Shown: piece by piece, positions 17,745 to 27,626 of the stretch | How positions within the stretch are numbered: the first letter of the stretch is position 1 | Layout: each line of letters opens with the position of its first letter | From: Acidisoma silvae | GTDB lineage: Bacteria > Pseudomonadota > Alphaproteobacteria > Acetobacterales > Acetobacteraceae | Direction of reading: 5' to 3' | NCBI RefSeq assembly: GCF_020618775.1 | Contig: NZ_JAESVB010000001.1 | Span: 682,001-746,000 of the forward strand | Length of the DNA: 64,000 nucleotides | Made by a program: the position numbers and the translations under genes | The notes under the pieces: generated by a model | Told to the model about the DNA's origin: nothing | What the model saw: only the letters and a program-made list of their open reading frames with translations | Databases searched by the model: none

Positions 17745-18620
17745 ATGGCGGAGACGGGCCATCTGCTGATTTTCGGACTCGGCTATAGCGGGGCGGCGAT
17801 TGCCGAGGCGGCACTGGCCGCCGGCTTCCGGGTGACGGGCACCAGCCGCCGTCCGGGCCTGCCGCCGCCGCCGGGCGCCACCCTTATTCCCTTCGATGCG
17901 GCGGAAGCCGCCATCGCAACCGCCACCCATATCGTGCCGACGGCAGCGCCTGCCGAACACGGCGATCCTGCCCTCGCGCGCTATGCGGCGGCGATTGCCG
18001 TCGCACCGCGGCTGGGCTGGATCGGATTCCTGTCCTCCACCGGCGTCTATGGCGACCGGGGTGGCGGCTGGGTGGATGAAAGCAGCGAACCGCGCCCGAC
18101 GTCGCTGCGGGCCACCGCCCGGCGCGATGCCGAACTGGCCTGGGCGGCGGCGGGCGCCGCACGGGGCGTGCCGGTCGACCTCATCCGTCTTGCCGGCATC
18201 TACGGTCCGGGGCGCTCGGTTTTCGATGATCTGCGCACCGGACGCGCGCGGCGGATCGACAAGCCCGGCCATGCTTTCGGCCGCATCCATCGGCAGGATA
18301 TCGCCGAGGGTACGGTCGCGGCCATGAAGCAGGCGGACAGCCTGTTCGGCCTACGGGCGCTGAATTTCAACGATGATCTGCCGGCCGAACCCGCCGATGT
18401 CGTTATGGAGGCCGCGCGGCTGCTGGATGTCGCGCCGCCGCCGCTGATCGCCTTCGCGGATGTGGCGCCGGGCATGACCCCGATCGGCCGCAGTTTCTGG
18501 GCGGAAAGCCGCCGCGTCTCCAGCGCGGCCACACAGCAGGCGCTGGGCCGCCGCTGGCGTTACCCGACCTATCGCGAGGGCCTCGCCGCCATCTTTGCTG
18601 CCGAGACAGGTCAGCCCTGA
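17745..18620 (+). CDS. NAD(P)-binding epimerase-like protein (YeeZ-like extended SDR)
   Basis: From the ATG at 17745 the product is 291 residues. It starts with a dinucleotide fold (LLIFGLGYSGAAIAEAALAAGFRVTGTSR). It then has FLSSTGVYGDRGGGWVDESS, IRLAGIYGPGRS and IHRQDIAEGTVAAM. These match the YeeZ/SDR_a48-type proteins, a poorly characterised group of extended SDRs. The usual YxxxK is not evident: the region after VYG contains RATARRDAELAW instead, so classical SDR catalysis is doubtful. It follows the GST gene closely and is probably co-transcribed with it. Confidence 0.8.
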   Translation: MAETGHLLIFGLGYSGAAIAEAALAAGFRVTGTSRRPGLPPPPGATLIPFDAAEAAIATATHIVPTAAPAEHGDPALARYAAAIAVAPRLGWIGFLSSTGVYGDRGGGWVDESSEPRPTSLRATARRDAELAWAAAGAARGVPVDLIRLAGIYGPGRSVFDDLRTGRARRIDKPGHAFGRIHRQDIAEGTVAAMKQADSLFGLRALNFNDDLPAEPADVVMEAARLLDVAPPPLIAFADVAPGMTPIGRSFWAESRRVSSAATQQALGRRWRYPTYREGLAAIFAAETGQP

Positions 18621-18722
18621 CACGATCCCGGTTTCTGTCATTGATCCTTCCCCGTGACAGCAGCCCCGGCCGTGCCTAAGTTTTCGGAACCGTCAGGCCG
18701 GCGGCGGAGAAGGATACCGATC

Positions 18723-19031
18723 ATGTTGCAGACGATGATGCGGGTGGCGGGCGCCGCCCTTCTCGGAACGGCTCTGGCCACGGCGCCTGCGGCCTTCGCG
18801 CAAAGCAGCAGCACCAACCCGGCCGCGACGGTCAACGGCACCGTGCCGTCCGCTGAGGGGAATGTCTGGGGCGGGGCTGACCATCAGCCGACCGAAGCGG
18901 ATGTGCCGCAGGGCACGATGAAGCAGCAGGACAAGATCAATCATAAGCTACAGAAGCTGGACCAGCAGCTGATGAACGATCCGCTGCCCAAAGTGCCGGC
19001 CGGTGCCCCGCAGGTGAGCGGCGGCAATTGA
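18723..19031 (+). CDS. Small secreted protein of unknown function
   Basis: The ATG at 18723, preceded by AGAAGGA, gives a 102-residue protein with a clear signal peptide (MMRVAGAALLGTALATAPAAFAQ). A low-complexity, Ser/Asn/Ala/Pro-rich mature part with the helical stretch KQQDKINHKLQKLDQQLM follows. No family is recognised. Two secreted proteins (this and the fasciclin protein 190 bases downstream) lie in the same direction, but the gap suggests separate transcription. The first 23 residues of the longer open frame are not used. Confidence 0.65.
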   Translation: MLQTMMRVAGAALLGTALATAPAAFAQSSSTNPAATVNGTVPSAEGNVWGGADHQPTEADVPQGTMKQQDKINHKLQKLDQQLMNDPLPKVPAGAPQVSGGN

Positions 19032-19222
19032 TCATTACGCCGCCGGCTCTCTGCCGGATGCAAGAATGCTTTAGAAATTTCCGTTTGAATTCAGCACGTT
19101 AAAGTGACCCTTTGAAAAGGGGCCAATCGGTCTCGGCCCAGGCCCGGCGCGCATCCGCGCCGCGTTTATCCCGCGAAGACAGGAGCGGTCAGCAAGATCG
19201 CTTCATGCGTGGGAAATAAATA

Positions 19223-19789
19223 ATGTCCAAGTCCCTTAAAGTCGCGCTCGTCGCGGCCGCTCTCGGCGTGCTTCCGGCATCCATGGCCTTCGCGCAATCG
19301 AGCACGGTCATGGTCGGCGGCATGGCCATGTATCCGTCCAAAAGCATCGTCGCGAATGCCGTCAATTCCGGCGACCACACGACGCTCGTCGCCGCCGTGA
19401 AGGCTGCCGGCCTGGTTGGCGCGCTGAGTGGCCCTGGCCCCTTCACGGTCTTCGCGCCCACCAATGAAGCTTTCGACGCTCTGCCGGCCGGCACCGTTGC
19501 CACGCTGGTGAAGCCTGAGAACAAGGCGACGCTGACCAAGATCCTGACCTATCACGTCGTCCCGGGCGATTATAACACCACCAAGCTGCGGGCTCTGATC
19601 CTGGCTGGTGGCGGCAAGGCCGAGCTGAAGACCTTGGAAGGCGGCATGCTGACCTTCACCATGAACGGTTCCAGCAACATTATGGTCGATGATGCCAAGG
19701 GCAATATGGCCGATATCACCATCGCCGACGTCACGCAGTCGAACGGCGTTATTCAGGTCATCGACAAGGTTCTGATGCCTGGCGCCTGA
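19223..19789 (+). CDS. Secreted fasciclin (FAS1) domain protein
   Basis: The 188-residue protein has a signal peptide (SLKVALVAAALGVLPASMAFAQ) and one FAS1 domain. Diagnostic segments are H1 (GPGPFTVFAPTNEAFDALP), the YH motif (ILTYHVVPGDY) and the C-terminal H2-like NGVIQVIDKVLMP. Bacterial FAS1 proteins of this size are periplasmic or extracellular adhesion-type proteins of uncertain function. The 191 bases upstream contain CCCTTTGAAAAGGG (about 19109-19122), a small inverted repeat. A hairpin lies downstream. Confidence 0.93.
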   Translation: MSKSLKVALVAAALGVLPASMAFAQSSTVMVGGMAMYPSKSIVANAVNSGDHTTLVAAVKAAGLVGALSGPGPFTVFAPTNEAFDALPAGTVATLVKPENKATLTKILTYHVVPGDYNTTKLRALILAGGGKAELKTLEGGMLTFTMNGSSNIMVDDAKGNMADITIADVTQSNGVIQVIDKVLMPGA

Positions 19790-19816
19790 GGCTTGATCAG
19801 CCTGCCATCATGACAA

Positions 19817-19862
19817 TGCGGCCGTCATTGCGGCGCGGGAAACCGCGCCGCTGGCGGCCGCA
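19817..19862 (+). terminator. Composite GC-rich hairpin after the fasciclin gene
   Basis: An outer stem TGCGGCCG (19817-19824) pairs with CGGCCGCA (19855-19862). An inner perfect nine-pair stem GCGGCGCGG (19830-19838) pairs with CCGCGCCGC (19843-19851) around a GAAA tetraloop. It starts 28 bases after the fasciclin stop. There is no T-run, so it may protect the 3' end or act with Rho rather than be a classic intrinsic terminator. Confidence 0.5.
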
Positions 19863-19949
19863 AACGCGTCGATGAGATTGTATCGTCGGGAATTCGTCTG
19901 ATCCAAGCTGAACGCTATCGGATCGCACCGTCATGGTGGAAAGCGGAGG

Positions 19950-20025
<76 letters not shown>

Positions 20026-20187
20026 TCCGTGGGACCGGCGTATACCGACCCCTGATCGCTCTGTGAAGCCCCCTATGACAGATTTTAGACGAGGCGGGGG
20101 TTCAGCAGGGGAGGTCTGCGCCTAACGCTGCTCGCGGGGGAAGGCATGCGCCTCCGCCACCGCGTCGCAGGTCAGGCAGCGTTCCTA

Positions 20188-20565
20188 TTAGCTCGCAGCG
20201 CGACGGCTGCCGGCTTCGACCAGCTTGCCGGCGCCGGCTTCGGACATGATCGAGCGCAACTCGCGCAGGAAGGCGGAGCCCTTCAGCGTGCGCTGAACGA
20301 GGACGCTGCGGCGATCGGCGGGATCGACCTTGCGGCGCACGAGTTCGAATTCGGACAGACGGTCAAGCGCGCGCGTGATGGCGGGCTTGGAGACTTCCAG
20401 ATCGGCGGCCAGCCCGCGCACGGTATGGGCCTTCTCGTTTAGATAGCAGGTCAGGAAGACTCCGAGCTGGCGCGCGGAAAGATCGGGACCGTCGCGGCGG
20501 ACGAGGGCAACGATGGTATCACGCAGGACACCCACAAGTTGATCTGTAGCAGCTGAATTCGCCAT
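20188..20565 (-). CDS. MarR/winged-helix transcriptional regulator
   Basis: From the ATG at 20565 the product is 125 residues. The start is fixed by a strong ribosome site (GAAAGGAGAAAGCCAA before ATG). The core is a winged helix: LSARQLGVFLTCYLNE, then TVRGLAADLEVSKPAITRALDRLSEFELVRRKVDPADRRSVLV, where DRRS/VLV is the MarR wing signature. The C-terminal helix is short. The longer open frame upstream to 20700 runs through the palindrome and is not coding. The regulated gene is unknown, and autoregulation through the palindrome 50 bases upstream is likely. Confidence 0.85.
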   Translation of the reverse strand: MANSAATDQLVGVLRDTIVALVRRDGPDLSARQLGVFLTCYLNEKAHTVRGLAADLEVSKPAITRALDRLSEFELVRRKVDPADRRSVLVQRTLKGSAFLRELRSIMSEAGAGKLVEAGSRRAAS

Positions 20566-20616
20566 TTGGCTTTCTCCTTTCGGATTAGAAATCACGGTAA
20601 ACACTGTGACGAGGTC

Positions 20617-20644
20617 AAAATCTAAGTCTAAATACTTAGATTTT
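20617..20644. promoter_or_regulatory. Palindrome upstream of the MarR gene, candidate operator
   Basis: AAAATCTAAG (20617-20626) and CTTAGATTTT (20635-20644) form perfect ten-base arms around an eight-base spacer (TCTAAATA). It lies about 52 bases upstream of the MarR start in an AT-rich region. MarR proteins usually bind such inverted repeats as dimers and repress their own promoter. Confidence 0.6.
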
Positions 20645-20782
20645 TCCTGGTCGAACCGTATCGGGACATACCTGTCGCATAAATCGAGACAACGATACAA
20701 CGATATAGGTCATTACTGCGCTGATGGCCTTAAATATACAGGGTTCGTGGTAACAAAACGTCACGAAGTCGGGTCAAAACGC

Positions 20783-22189
20783 CTATAACGCAAATTTGTA
20801 CCGTTTACGCAACGCTTGAAAGAGCCCACGTGCAGCTTGAACTTCGCCGCCTTCGGGGGATGCGAGGCGTGTGCGATCATTCCAGGCATAGAGGTCCAAG
20901 TGAATCCAATTTTGCGTGGAAGTAACAAACCGTTGCAAAAAGAGGGCGGCAGTAATGGCGCCTGCAAAGCCGCTGGTCGATACGTTATTCGAATCCGCGA
21001 TGGGACTGTCCAGCCAATGATCGTATCCGGCCCACAGCGGCAGCGGCCAGACCGGGTCATGAACGGCAGTGCCCGCCGCGACGACGGCGTTGGACCATTC
21101 GAGATTGTTTGAGAACAGCGCAGGAAGTTCGGGGCCGAGCGCGGTGCGCGCCGCACCCGTCAGCGTTGCCGCGTCGATCAGAATATCCGGTTGCTCGGCA
21201 GCGGCCTCATCCAGCAGATCGCACAGAACCAGGCGGCCTTCCGCATCGGTATTGCCAATCTCGACAGTCTTGCCGCTGCGCGTGCGGATGACGTCGAGCG
21301 GGCGCATGGCGTCCCCCGATACGCTGTTCTCGACACAGCCCACACGCAGCACCAGCCGGATGGGCAGATCCGCCGCCATGATCTGCGCGGCCAGCGCCAT
21401 CATGGCGGCGGCACCGCCCATATCCTTTTTCATGCGCAACATTCCGGCCGAGGGCTTCAGGTCATAGCCACCCGAGTCGAAACAGACCCCTTTTCCGCAG
21501 AGCGAGACCAGCGGCGCGTCGACATCGGCGTCGCTGCCGGACCAGCGCAGAATGGCGACGTGCGGCGGGCGTGCCGAGCCCCGGCCGACGGCCGCGATCG
21601 TCGGATAGTTCCGTGTCAGCGCCTCGTCGCGACTGATATCGCATGTCGCGTGAAAGCGTTGCGCAAGAAACGAAACAGACTCCGCCAGTTCCGCCGGCCC
21701 CAGAAGATTGGCCGGCTGATTGATGAGATCGCGGCCCATCCAGGCGGCCCAGGCCTGATCGACGGCATTTTGCGCTGTATCCACTTTCGCGAGCCGCGCC
21801 GGCTTGGTTGCGCTACCTTTCAAGTCATTGAAACGATAGGCGCCAAGGCAAAAACCGAGCGTCGCCTGCGCCATGTCGATGCCGGGGGTGACGATCTGCC
21901 ACAGCGTCTCGGCCGGCAGCGCATAGGGCAGGGCACCGTATGGGGCGTGACTGTCGTCCTTGCCCAGGCCGAGGACCGCGTCCTTCGGCCCGTCCCCGGC
22001 GGGCGGCAGCAGGACCACCGCTCCCGCCTTGGCGGCGAAGCCGGTGAAGGTCAGGTACTCCCGCTGCACGGCCGGAAGATCGGCCAGGAAAGCGCTCAGA
22101 CCGTCCGCCGAGACCGCGTGGATGCTGTGGGTCTTCTGGCCGCTATCGGCGGCGGCCAGAAGATCGAACAGGCAGTCTATCTCGCGCAT
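20783..22189 (-). CDS. M17 family leucyl aminopeptidase
   Basis: A 468-residue cytosolic aminopeptidase. The two-metal site is visible: Lys233 and Asp238 in CGKGVCFDSGG, Asp256 in MKKDMGGAAAMM, and the family signature NTDAEGRL at 313-320. The N-terminal part (FTGFAAKAGAVVLLP, GLGKDD) matches the shorter subgroup of alphaproteobacterial M17 enzymes. Its ATG overlaps the htpG stop by one base (TGATG), so the two are probably translated together from one minus-strand transcript. A chaperone with a peptidase suggests a protein-quality role, but that is inference. Confidence 0.93.
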   Translation of the reverse strand: MREIDCLFDLLAAADSGQKTHSIHAVSADGLSAFLADLPAVQREYLTFTGFAAKAGAVVLLPPAGDGPKDAVLGLGKDDSHAPYGALPYALPAETLWQIVTPGIDMAQATLGFCLGAYRFNDLKGSATKPARLAKVDTAQNAVDQAWAAWMGRDLINQPANLLGPAELAESVSFLAQRFHATCDISRDEALTRNYPTIAAVGRGSARPPHVAILRWSGSDADVDAPLVSLCGKGVCFDSGGYDLKPSAGMLRMKKDMGGAAAMMALAAQIMAADLPIRLVLRVGCVENSVSGDAMRPLDVIRTRSGKTVEIGNTDAEGRLVLCDLLDEAAAEQPDILIDAATLTGAARTALGPELPALFSNNLEWSNAVVAAGTAVHDPVWPLPLWAGYDHWLDSPIADSNNVSTSGFAGAITAALFLQRFVTSTQNWIHLDLYAWNDRTRLASPEGGEVQAARGLFQALRKRYKFAL

Positions 22190-24111
22190 CAGCGGGCGGT
22201 CCGGCCAGCCGTAATTGCGCCGACAACGCGACGGACGAAGGCCGAGGCGTCCACCGGACCTTCCCCTTCCTGCACGCGGGCAAGATCCAACAACAGGCGT
22301 GCTTCGTCTTCCACGGATTCACCCTCTGCGGCACGTGCCGCCAAAGCCTCGATCCACGGGTGGCGCGGATTGATGGTCAAATTCGGTTTGCCGCCCCAAG
22401 CCGGGCGGCCGGCACGGCGAAGCAGCTTCTGCATATGCAGGTCAGCGCCTTCCGCGCCTGACACCAACATGACGGGGCTTTCGCTGAGATGTGCCGCGGG
22501 TTGCACTTCGGCAATGTCTTCCGCCAGCGCCGCCTTCAGGGCGTCGATCAGCGGCTTCAGCGTCTCCGGTGCTTCGGCCGTATCGCCGAGATCCGCCAGC
22601 GACTGGCGCGCGTTGCGCAGCGGCTTGTCTTCGAAACTTTCCATGCGTTCGGGCCAGAAAGCGTCGATCGAGTCCGTCATCAGCAGGACCTCGAAGCCGC
22701 GCGCGCGATAGCCTTCCAGCACCGGCGTATGACGCAATTGCTCCAGGCTGTCGCCGGCCAGGAAATAAATTCCCGTCTGGTCAGGTTTCATCCGCCCGAC
22801 ATAATCGGCGAGCGAGGTCCAGCCGTCTTCGGTCGAGGAGTGGAAGCGCAGCAGCGGCGCGATATCGGCCCGCGCGCTGGCGTCTTCCCACAATCCTTCT
22901 TTCAGGACAGTGCCGAAACTTTCCCAGAAGCGGATATAGCCGTCCTTCGCCGTATCAGCGGCGGGGGCGTCCTCGCCCTCGGCGGCGACGGGGGCGGCCT
23001 CGGCCTTCGCTTCCTCTTTCGCCTTGGATTTCAGCTCGGTCAGCACGCGGTTCTGTACGGCCTTGCGGATGCGGGCCATGACCGGCGTGGTCTGTAGCAT
23101 TTCACGGCTGACATTCAGCGGCAGGTCTTCCGTATCGACCACGCCCTGCACGAAGCGCAGCCAGGGCGGCAGCAGATCGGCCTCGTCGGTAATGAACATG
23201 CGCCGCACATGCAGGCGCACCTTGGAGCGGCGCTCGCCTTCGACAGGATCGAAGGGCGGCTGCTCGGGGACGAAGAGAAGCGCCGAATATTCCAGCGCGC
23301 CTTCAGCCTTCCAATGGATCGTGGTCCAGGGCTTGTCGAAGAAATGGCCCAGATGGCGATAGAAATCCTCATACTCGGCCGGCGTCACTTCGGACTTGGA
23401 CTTGCGCCACAGCGCCGTACCCTCGTTGGCGGCCTCGGCCTTGCCGTCGCGCACCAGCTTGATGGGCACGCTGATATGGTCGGCCCATTTGCGGATGATG
23501 GTCTGTAGACGCATGGGTTCCAGGAACTCGTCCGCGTCGGCCTTGATATGGAGAATGATATCGGTGCCCACCGTCTCGCGCGTCGCGGGCGATACATCGA
23601 AACTGCCGCGTCCGGCCGAGCGCCAGCTCCAGGCCTCCTCGCTGCCGGCGCGGCGCGAGATGACCTCGACGCGCTCGGCGACCATGAAGGCGGAATAGAA
23701 GCCGACGCCGAACTGGCCGATCAGGCTCGGCCGTTCTTCCGGCTTGGCGTCCTGCACGGTCTCACCGAAGGCGCGGGTGCCGGATCGGGCGATGGTGCCC
23801 AGATTGGCGACCAGTTCATCGCGCGTCATGCCCAGCCCATCGTCGCTGATGGTGATCTGACGCGTATCTTTGTCGGGCGTGATGATGACGCCGGCATCCG
23901 GCGGCAAAGCGAGGCTGGAGTCCGTCAGCGCCAGAAAGCGGCGACGGTCGACGGCGTCCGCCGCATTGGCGACCAGTTCGCGGAGGAAAATTTCACGCTC
24001 GGAATAGAGGGCATTGACGACAAGGTCGAGAAGGCGGCCGACTTCGGCGCTAAACTCCTTGGTTTCCGTATTGGCGTGAGGGGCGGTGGGAGCTGTCTGA
24101 TCCATGTCCAT
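22189..24111 (-). CDS. htpG: Molecular chaperone HtpG (Hsp90)
   Basis: An Hsp90 of about 640 residues. The GHKL ATPase N-domain contains [31 protein letters not shown] and [17 protein letters not shown]. The middle domain has RLHVRRMFI and [11 protein letters not shown], and the C-terminal dimerisation domain is complete. In the N-box, most Hsp90s read ELISNASDALDK, while this copy has [12 protein letters not shown]. An insert rich in Ala, Lys and Glu lies near [17 protein letters not shown]. The ATG at 24111 is chosen, with a GTG at 24126 and an ATG at 24105 as alternatives. It is divergent from the helicase gene. Confidence 0.97.
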   Translation of the reverse strand: MDMDQTAPTAPHANTETKEFSAEVGRLLDLVVNALYSEREIFLRELVANAADAVDRRRFLALTDSSLALPPDAGVIITPDKDTRQITISDDGLGMTRDELVANLGTIARSGTRAFGETVQDAKPEERPSLIGQFGVGFYSAFMVAERVEVISRRAGSEEAWSWRSAGRGSFDVSPATRETVGTDIILHIKADADEFLEPMRLQTIIRKWADHISVPIKLVRDGKAEAANEGTALWRKSKSEVTPAEYEDFYRHLGHFFDKPWTTIHWKAEGALEYSALLFVPEQPPFDPVEGERRSKVRLHVRRMFITDEADLLPPWLRFVQGVVDTEDLPLNVSREMLQTTPVMARIRKAVQNRVLTELKSKAKEEAKAEAAPVAAEGEDAPAADTAKDGYIRFWESFGTVLKEGLWEDASARADIAPLLRFHSSTEDGWTSLADYVGRMKPDQTGIYFLAGDSLEQLRHTPVLEGYRARGFEVLLMTDSIDAFWPERMESFEDKPLRNARQSLADLGDTAEAPETLKPLIDALKAALAEDIAEVQPAAHLSESPVMLVSGAEGADLHMQKLLRRAGRPAWGGKPNLTINPRHPWIEALAARAAEGESVEDEARLLLDLARVQEGEGPVDASAFVRRVVGAITAGRTAR

Positions 24112-24226
24112 AATCCCGTCGGTCACGTTAATCCAAAGGCCGGTGCCCCCAAATGGGCGGCAGGCCGTTGCAATCCCGTATGTGTCACCGAGTCAGTTAA
24201 TTGCAACGAACCAAAAAGGGCATGCA

Positions 24227-26812
24227 ATGGCCAAATGCGCAATGCCTCTTGCATTTGTTCGACCCAGCGCTGACATTTCTCGCATGCAGGGATTCGCCCC
24301 GCGCGTGAAGGCGGTCTTGGGACCGACCAACACGGGCAAAACGCATCTGGCCTTGGAACGGATGCTGGCGCATGCGTCAGGGATCATCGGTTTCCCGTTG
24401 CGACTCCTGGCCAGAGAAAATTATGATCGGATGGTGGCCCAAAAAGGGGCTCGTCTGGTTGGTTTGATCACTGGTGAAGAGAAAATTATTCCACCAGAGG
24501 CGCGATGGTTTGCCTGCACGGTGGAGGCCATGCCGCTCGACCGGCATGTCGAATTCGTCGCCGTGGATGAAATCCAGCTCTGTGCCGATCCCGATCGCGG
24601 CCATATTTTCACTGACCGGCTTCTGCGTGCACGTGGCATGGTGGAAACGATGTTTATGGGCGCCGAAACGATCCGGCCGCTCATCGAGCAACTGGTGCCG
24701 GACGCGGTGATCGAAACCCGGCCGCGCCTGTCGCGACTCCATCACGCCGGCCCTGCCAAACTGACGCGCCTGCCGCCGCGCAGCGCCGTTGTCGCTTTCT
24801 CGGCGGCCGAGGTCTATGCGATTGCCGAAATGATCCGCCGGCGGCGCGGCGGCTGCGCGGTCGTCATGGGCCGCCTGTCGCCACGCACGCGCAATGCGCA
24901 GGTGGCGCTCTATCAGGAAAAGGAAGTCGATTTCCTGGTGGCGACCGATGCCATCGGCATGGGCCTCAATATGGATGTCGATCATGTCGCCTTTGCCGGC
25001 ATTTCGAAATTCGACGGCCATAAGCTGCGACGGCTGACGGCGCCGGAAGCCGCCCAGATCGCCGGGCGCGCCGGGCGCGGCATGCGCGACGGCACCTTCG
25101 GCAGCACGGGTGACTGCCCGCCGCTGCCGGATGAGATGGTGCGTGCCGTCGAGAGCCATGATTTCGAGTCGATCGCCCAGATCTGCTGGCGCAATAGCGA
25201 GTTGGACTTCACCTCCATCGACGCGCTGCTGGCCAGTCTTCTGGCCGCCCCGCCGCGCCGGGGGCTGGTGCGCGGCAATGACGCCTCTGACCTCGAAACG
25301 CTGATGACCCTGGCCCGGGATATCGAGGTGCGCAACCGTGCGATCGGGCGCCGGCGCGTGCGCCAGCTATGGGATGCCTGCCAAATTCCGGATTTCCGCA
25401 AAATCGCGGATGACAGTCACGCGGCGCTTTGCGCGCGGGTGTTTCGCCATGTCGTGGAACACGGCCATCTGCCGGCTGACTGGATCGGCGGCCAGATCGA
25501 CCGGCTGGCCAAGGTCGAAGGCGATATCGATACGCTGATGCAGCGCCTCTCGGGCGTGCGGATCTGGTCCTATATCGTGGCGCGGGACGACTGGGTGCGC
25601 GACGCCGCGCATTGGCAGGGCCGGGCGCGCGCCGTGGAGGACATGATCTCCGACAGCCTGCATGAAAAGCTGATGCAGCGCTTCGTCGACCGCCGCGCGG
25701 CCTTGCTGATGCGCCGGCTGGAGGAGAAGGAAGGCCAGGATCTGCTCTCCGCCGTCACCGGCCGGGGGGAGGTCGTGGTCGAAGGCCATTCCGTGGGGCA
25801 TGTCGCGGCCTTTGCCTTCCTGCCCGATCCGTCGGCCGTCGGCGACGAGAAGCGCATGGTCATGCGCGCCGCCCGTCGCGCGCTGGGGGAGGAGATGCCG
25901 CGCCGCGTCGGCCAGTTCGAGGCGGCGCCGGACAGCGAGATCACCCGCACCGATCAGCATCGGCTGCTGTGGCAGGATCAGCCGGTGGCAAAGCTCCGCC
26001 CCGGCCATTCCGTGCTGCGGCCTCAGGTGGAGGTGATCGCGAGCGATTATCTGGACGGGCCATTGCGTGAGCGTGTGCGCCGGCGCTGCCAGGCCTTTAT
26101 CGATGCCGAGATCGCGACCGGTTTCGCGCCGCTGCTGGCGGCACTGGAAGCCGGTCGTACCGCGCCGGCCGGCCGTGGTTTGCTGCACCGGCTGGGTGAG
26201 GGCATGGGCATCGCCCGTGCCGAGCCGGATGACCAGCCGAAGGCAGGGCCGGTGCGCTTGGAAGGTGGCGGCACGGCCTGGTTCCTGCCCGCGCTGCTCA
26301 AGCCTCAGCCCGCCGCGCTGCGGGCGGCCTTGCTGGCCTTGTCCATCGGCGTGCCGGTGCCGCGCCTGCCGACGCCGAGCCTGACGGCCATCCCGGCCGA
26401 GCAGCCCTGGCCGCGTGGTTTCGCGGAAGCCCTGGGCTGGGTTTCCGCCGGTCCGGTCATGCTGCGCCTGGATGTCGCCGAGAAGCTGACGCAGGAACTC
26501 CGCCGAGGCGCGCGCGCTTTGGGCGGCCGGATGCTGCTGCCGCGCGGGCTGTCGTCCCGCCTTTCGGTGAAGGCTGAAGCGCTGCCGGTGGTGCTGCGCA
26601 GCCTCGGCTTCCGGCTGATCCCGAGCCCGGGCCTGACGGCCGGGGAATACGGTCCGCCGGTGCCGCCCATGCTGGCCCCGCTCAGCCCCGGCCGCGCCCG
26701 TGGCCGGGCGGAAGCCGAGCCGCGTGCGCCCGAGCCGCGACCCGACAGTCCTTTCGCGTCGCTCGCGCAGTTCCGGCTGGCGAGGGCCAAAGCGGGTGGC
26801 GGCCGGCGATGA
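24227..26812 (+). CDS. SUV3-like DEAD/DExH-type RNA helicase
   Basis: The 861-residue product begins with Walker A VLGPTNTGKTHLA, then DEIQLCADPDRGHIF (motif II, DEIQ) and GAETIRPL. The second RecA fold has ATDAIGMGLNMDVDHV and QIAGRAGRGMRDG. This is the SUV3/mitochondrial degradosome type found in alphaproteobacteria. The C-terminal half (about 450 residues) is a long, less conserved extension ending in a Pro/Arg-rich tail. The ATG at 24227 has AAAAAGGG nine bases before it, while the open frame from 24104 overlaps the htpG promoter. The S4 gene overlaps its stop by ATGA. A role in RNA turnover or ribosome maturation is likely but unproven. Confidence 0.92.
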   Translation: MAKCAMPLAFVRPSADISRMQGFAPRVKAVLGPTNTGKTHLALERMLAHASGIIGFPLRLLARENYDRMVAQKGARLVGLITGEEKIIPPEARWFACTVEAMPLDRHVEFVAVDEIQLCADPDRGHIFTDRLLRARGMVETMFMGAETIRPLIEQLVPDAVIETRPRLSRLHHAGPAKLTRLPPRSAVVAFSAAEVYAIAEMIRRRRGGCAVVMGRLSPRTRNAQVALYQEKEVDFLVATDAIGMGLNMDVDHVAFAGISKFDGHKLRRLTAPEAAQIAGRAGRGMRDGTFGSTGDCPPLPDEMVRAVESHDFESIAQICWRNSELDFTSIDALLASLLAAPPRRGLVRGNDASDLETLMTLARDIEVRNRAIGRRRVRQLWDACQIPDFRKIADDSHAALCARVFRHVVEHGHLPADWIGGQIDRLAKVEGDIDTLMQRLSGVRIWSYIVARDDWVRDAAHWQGRARAVEDMISDSLHEKLMQRFVDRRAALLMRRLEEKEGQDLLSAVTGRGEVVVEGHSVGHVAAFAFLPDPSAVGDEKRMVMRAARRALGEEMPRRVGQFEAAPDSEITRTDQHRLLWQDQPVAKLRPGHSVLRPQVEVIASDYLDGPLRERVRRRCQAFIDAEIATGFAPLLAALEAGRTAPAGRGLLHRLGEGMGIARAEPDDQPKAGPVRLEGGGTAWFLPALLKPQPAALRAALLALSIGVPVPRLPTPSLTAIPAEQPWPRGFAEALGWVSAGPVMLRLDVAEKLTQELRRGARALGGRMLLPRGLSSRLSVKAEALPVVLRSLGFRLIPSPGLTAGEYGPPVPPMLAPLSPGRARGRAEAEPRAPEPRPDSPFASLAQFRLARAKAGGGRR

Positions 26813-27165
26813 ACGGCAAGGCCCCGAAAAGTGGCGGGGAGGTCGAGGGAATCGCCTTCCAGCGTCTGGATATGTGGCTGTGGTGCGCGCGCGCCGGCAA
26901 GGCGCGATCCGATTGCGCGAAGCTGGTGGAGGAGGGGGCGCTGCGCCTTAACCGGCAGCCGACGCTGAAACCGCATGCCAAGCTGCGCGTGGGGGATGTG
27001 CTGACCCTGGCACTGCGCGGCGAGGTGCGCGTGTGGCGCGTGCGGGCTTTGGCCAGCCGTCGCGGCCCGGCGCCGGAAGCGCGCCTGCTTTACGAGGAAG
27101 TGCTGGAAAACGACGCGATCGAGGCTGGTGATGGAAGCTCCGGGCCTTGCGCGAAAGACGACTGA
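26809..27165 (+). CDS. S4 domain RNA-binding protein (Hsp15-like)
   Basis: A 118-residue protein with a single S4 domain: RLDMWLWCARAGKARSDCAKLVEEGALRLN... and then LRVGDVLTLAL. Hsp15 (HslR) proteins bind 50S subunits with stalled peptidyl-tRNA. The start overlaps the helicase stop by four bases (ATGA), which indicates coupled translation and a shared RNA- or ribosome-related job. The N-terminal 15 residues are Lys/Gly-rich and probably flexible. Confidence 0.9.
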   Translation: MNGKAPKSGGEVEGIAFQRLDMWLWCARAGKARSDCAKLVEEGALRLNRQPTLKPHAKLRVGDVLTLALRGEVRVWRVRALASRRGPAPEARLLYEEVLENDAIEAGDGSSGPCAKDD

Positions 27166-27293
27166 GCGGCATAGGAAGGCCCCGATGAAGTGCCGGACTC
27201 CGGCCTTTTCCAGAAAGAGCCGTGAGATCGGCAGTCGCAGCGGGGCGGAGTGACACGCCTGGCCAGCCGCGATGACCGCACCAGGAGCATTGC

Positions 27294-27626
27294 ATGAGTT
27301 ACATCGTCACTGAGAACTGTATCCGCTGCAAATACATGGACTGCGTCGAGGTTTGCCCCGTCGACTGCTTCTATGTCGGCGAGAACATGCTGGTGATTAA
27401 TCCCGACGAATGCATCGATTGCGGCGTCTGCGAGCCCGAATGCCCGGCCGAGGCGATCTTCCCGGACAGCGACGACCGCGCCACCGCCTGGGCCGAGCGC
27501 AATCGCAGCTTCTCCGCCTCTTGGCCCAATATCAGCCGCAAGGGTACCGCTCCGGCCGATGCCGATGAGTGGAAGGACAAGCCCGGCAAGGAAGCGCTGT
27601 TTTCCCCCGAGCCAGGAACGCCCTGA
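27294..27626 (+). CDS. fdxA: Seven-iron ferredoxin FdxA
   Basis: The 110-residue ferredoxin has an N-terminal site [18 protein letters not shown], in which one position binds the 3Fe-4S cluster, and a second site [16 protein letters not shown] for 4Fe-4S. The C-terminal segment ([18 protein letters not shown]) is typical of FdxA. The ATG follows ACCAGGAGC. Its stop overlaps the start of the RidA gene by one base. In many alphaproteobacteria fdxA follows the helicase/S4 pair and is followed by carD, but here a RidA gene takes that place. Confidence 0.96.
   Translation: MSYIVTENCIRCKYMDCVEVCPVDCFYVGENMLVINPDECIDCGVCEPECPAEAIFPDSDDRATAWAERNRSFSASWPNISRKGTAPADADEWKDKPGKEALFSPEPGTP

Noticed and set aside
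19107-19123. CCCTTTGAAAAGGG as a terminator before the fasciclin gene
   Set aside because: The stem is short with no T-run.
24104-24226. N-terminal extension of the helicase frame
   Set aside because: It overlaps the htpG start region and has no ribosome site, while the ATG at 24227 does.
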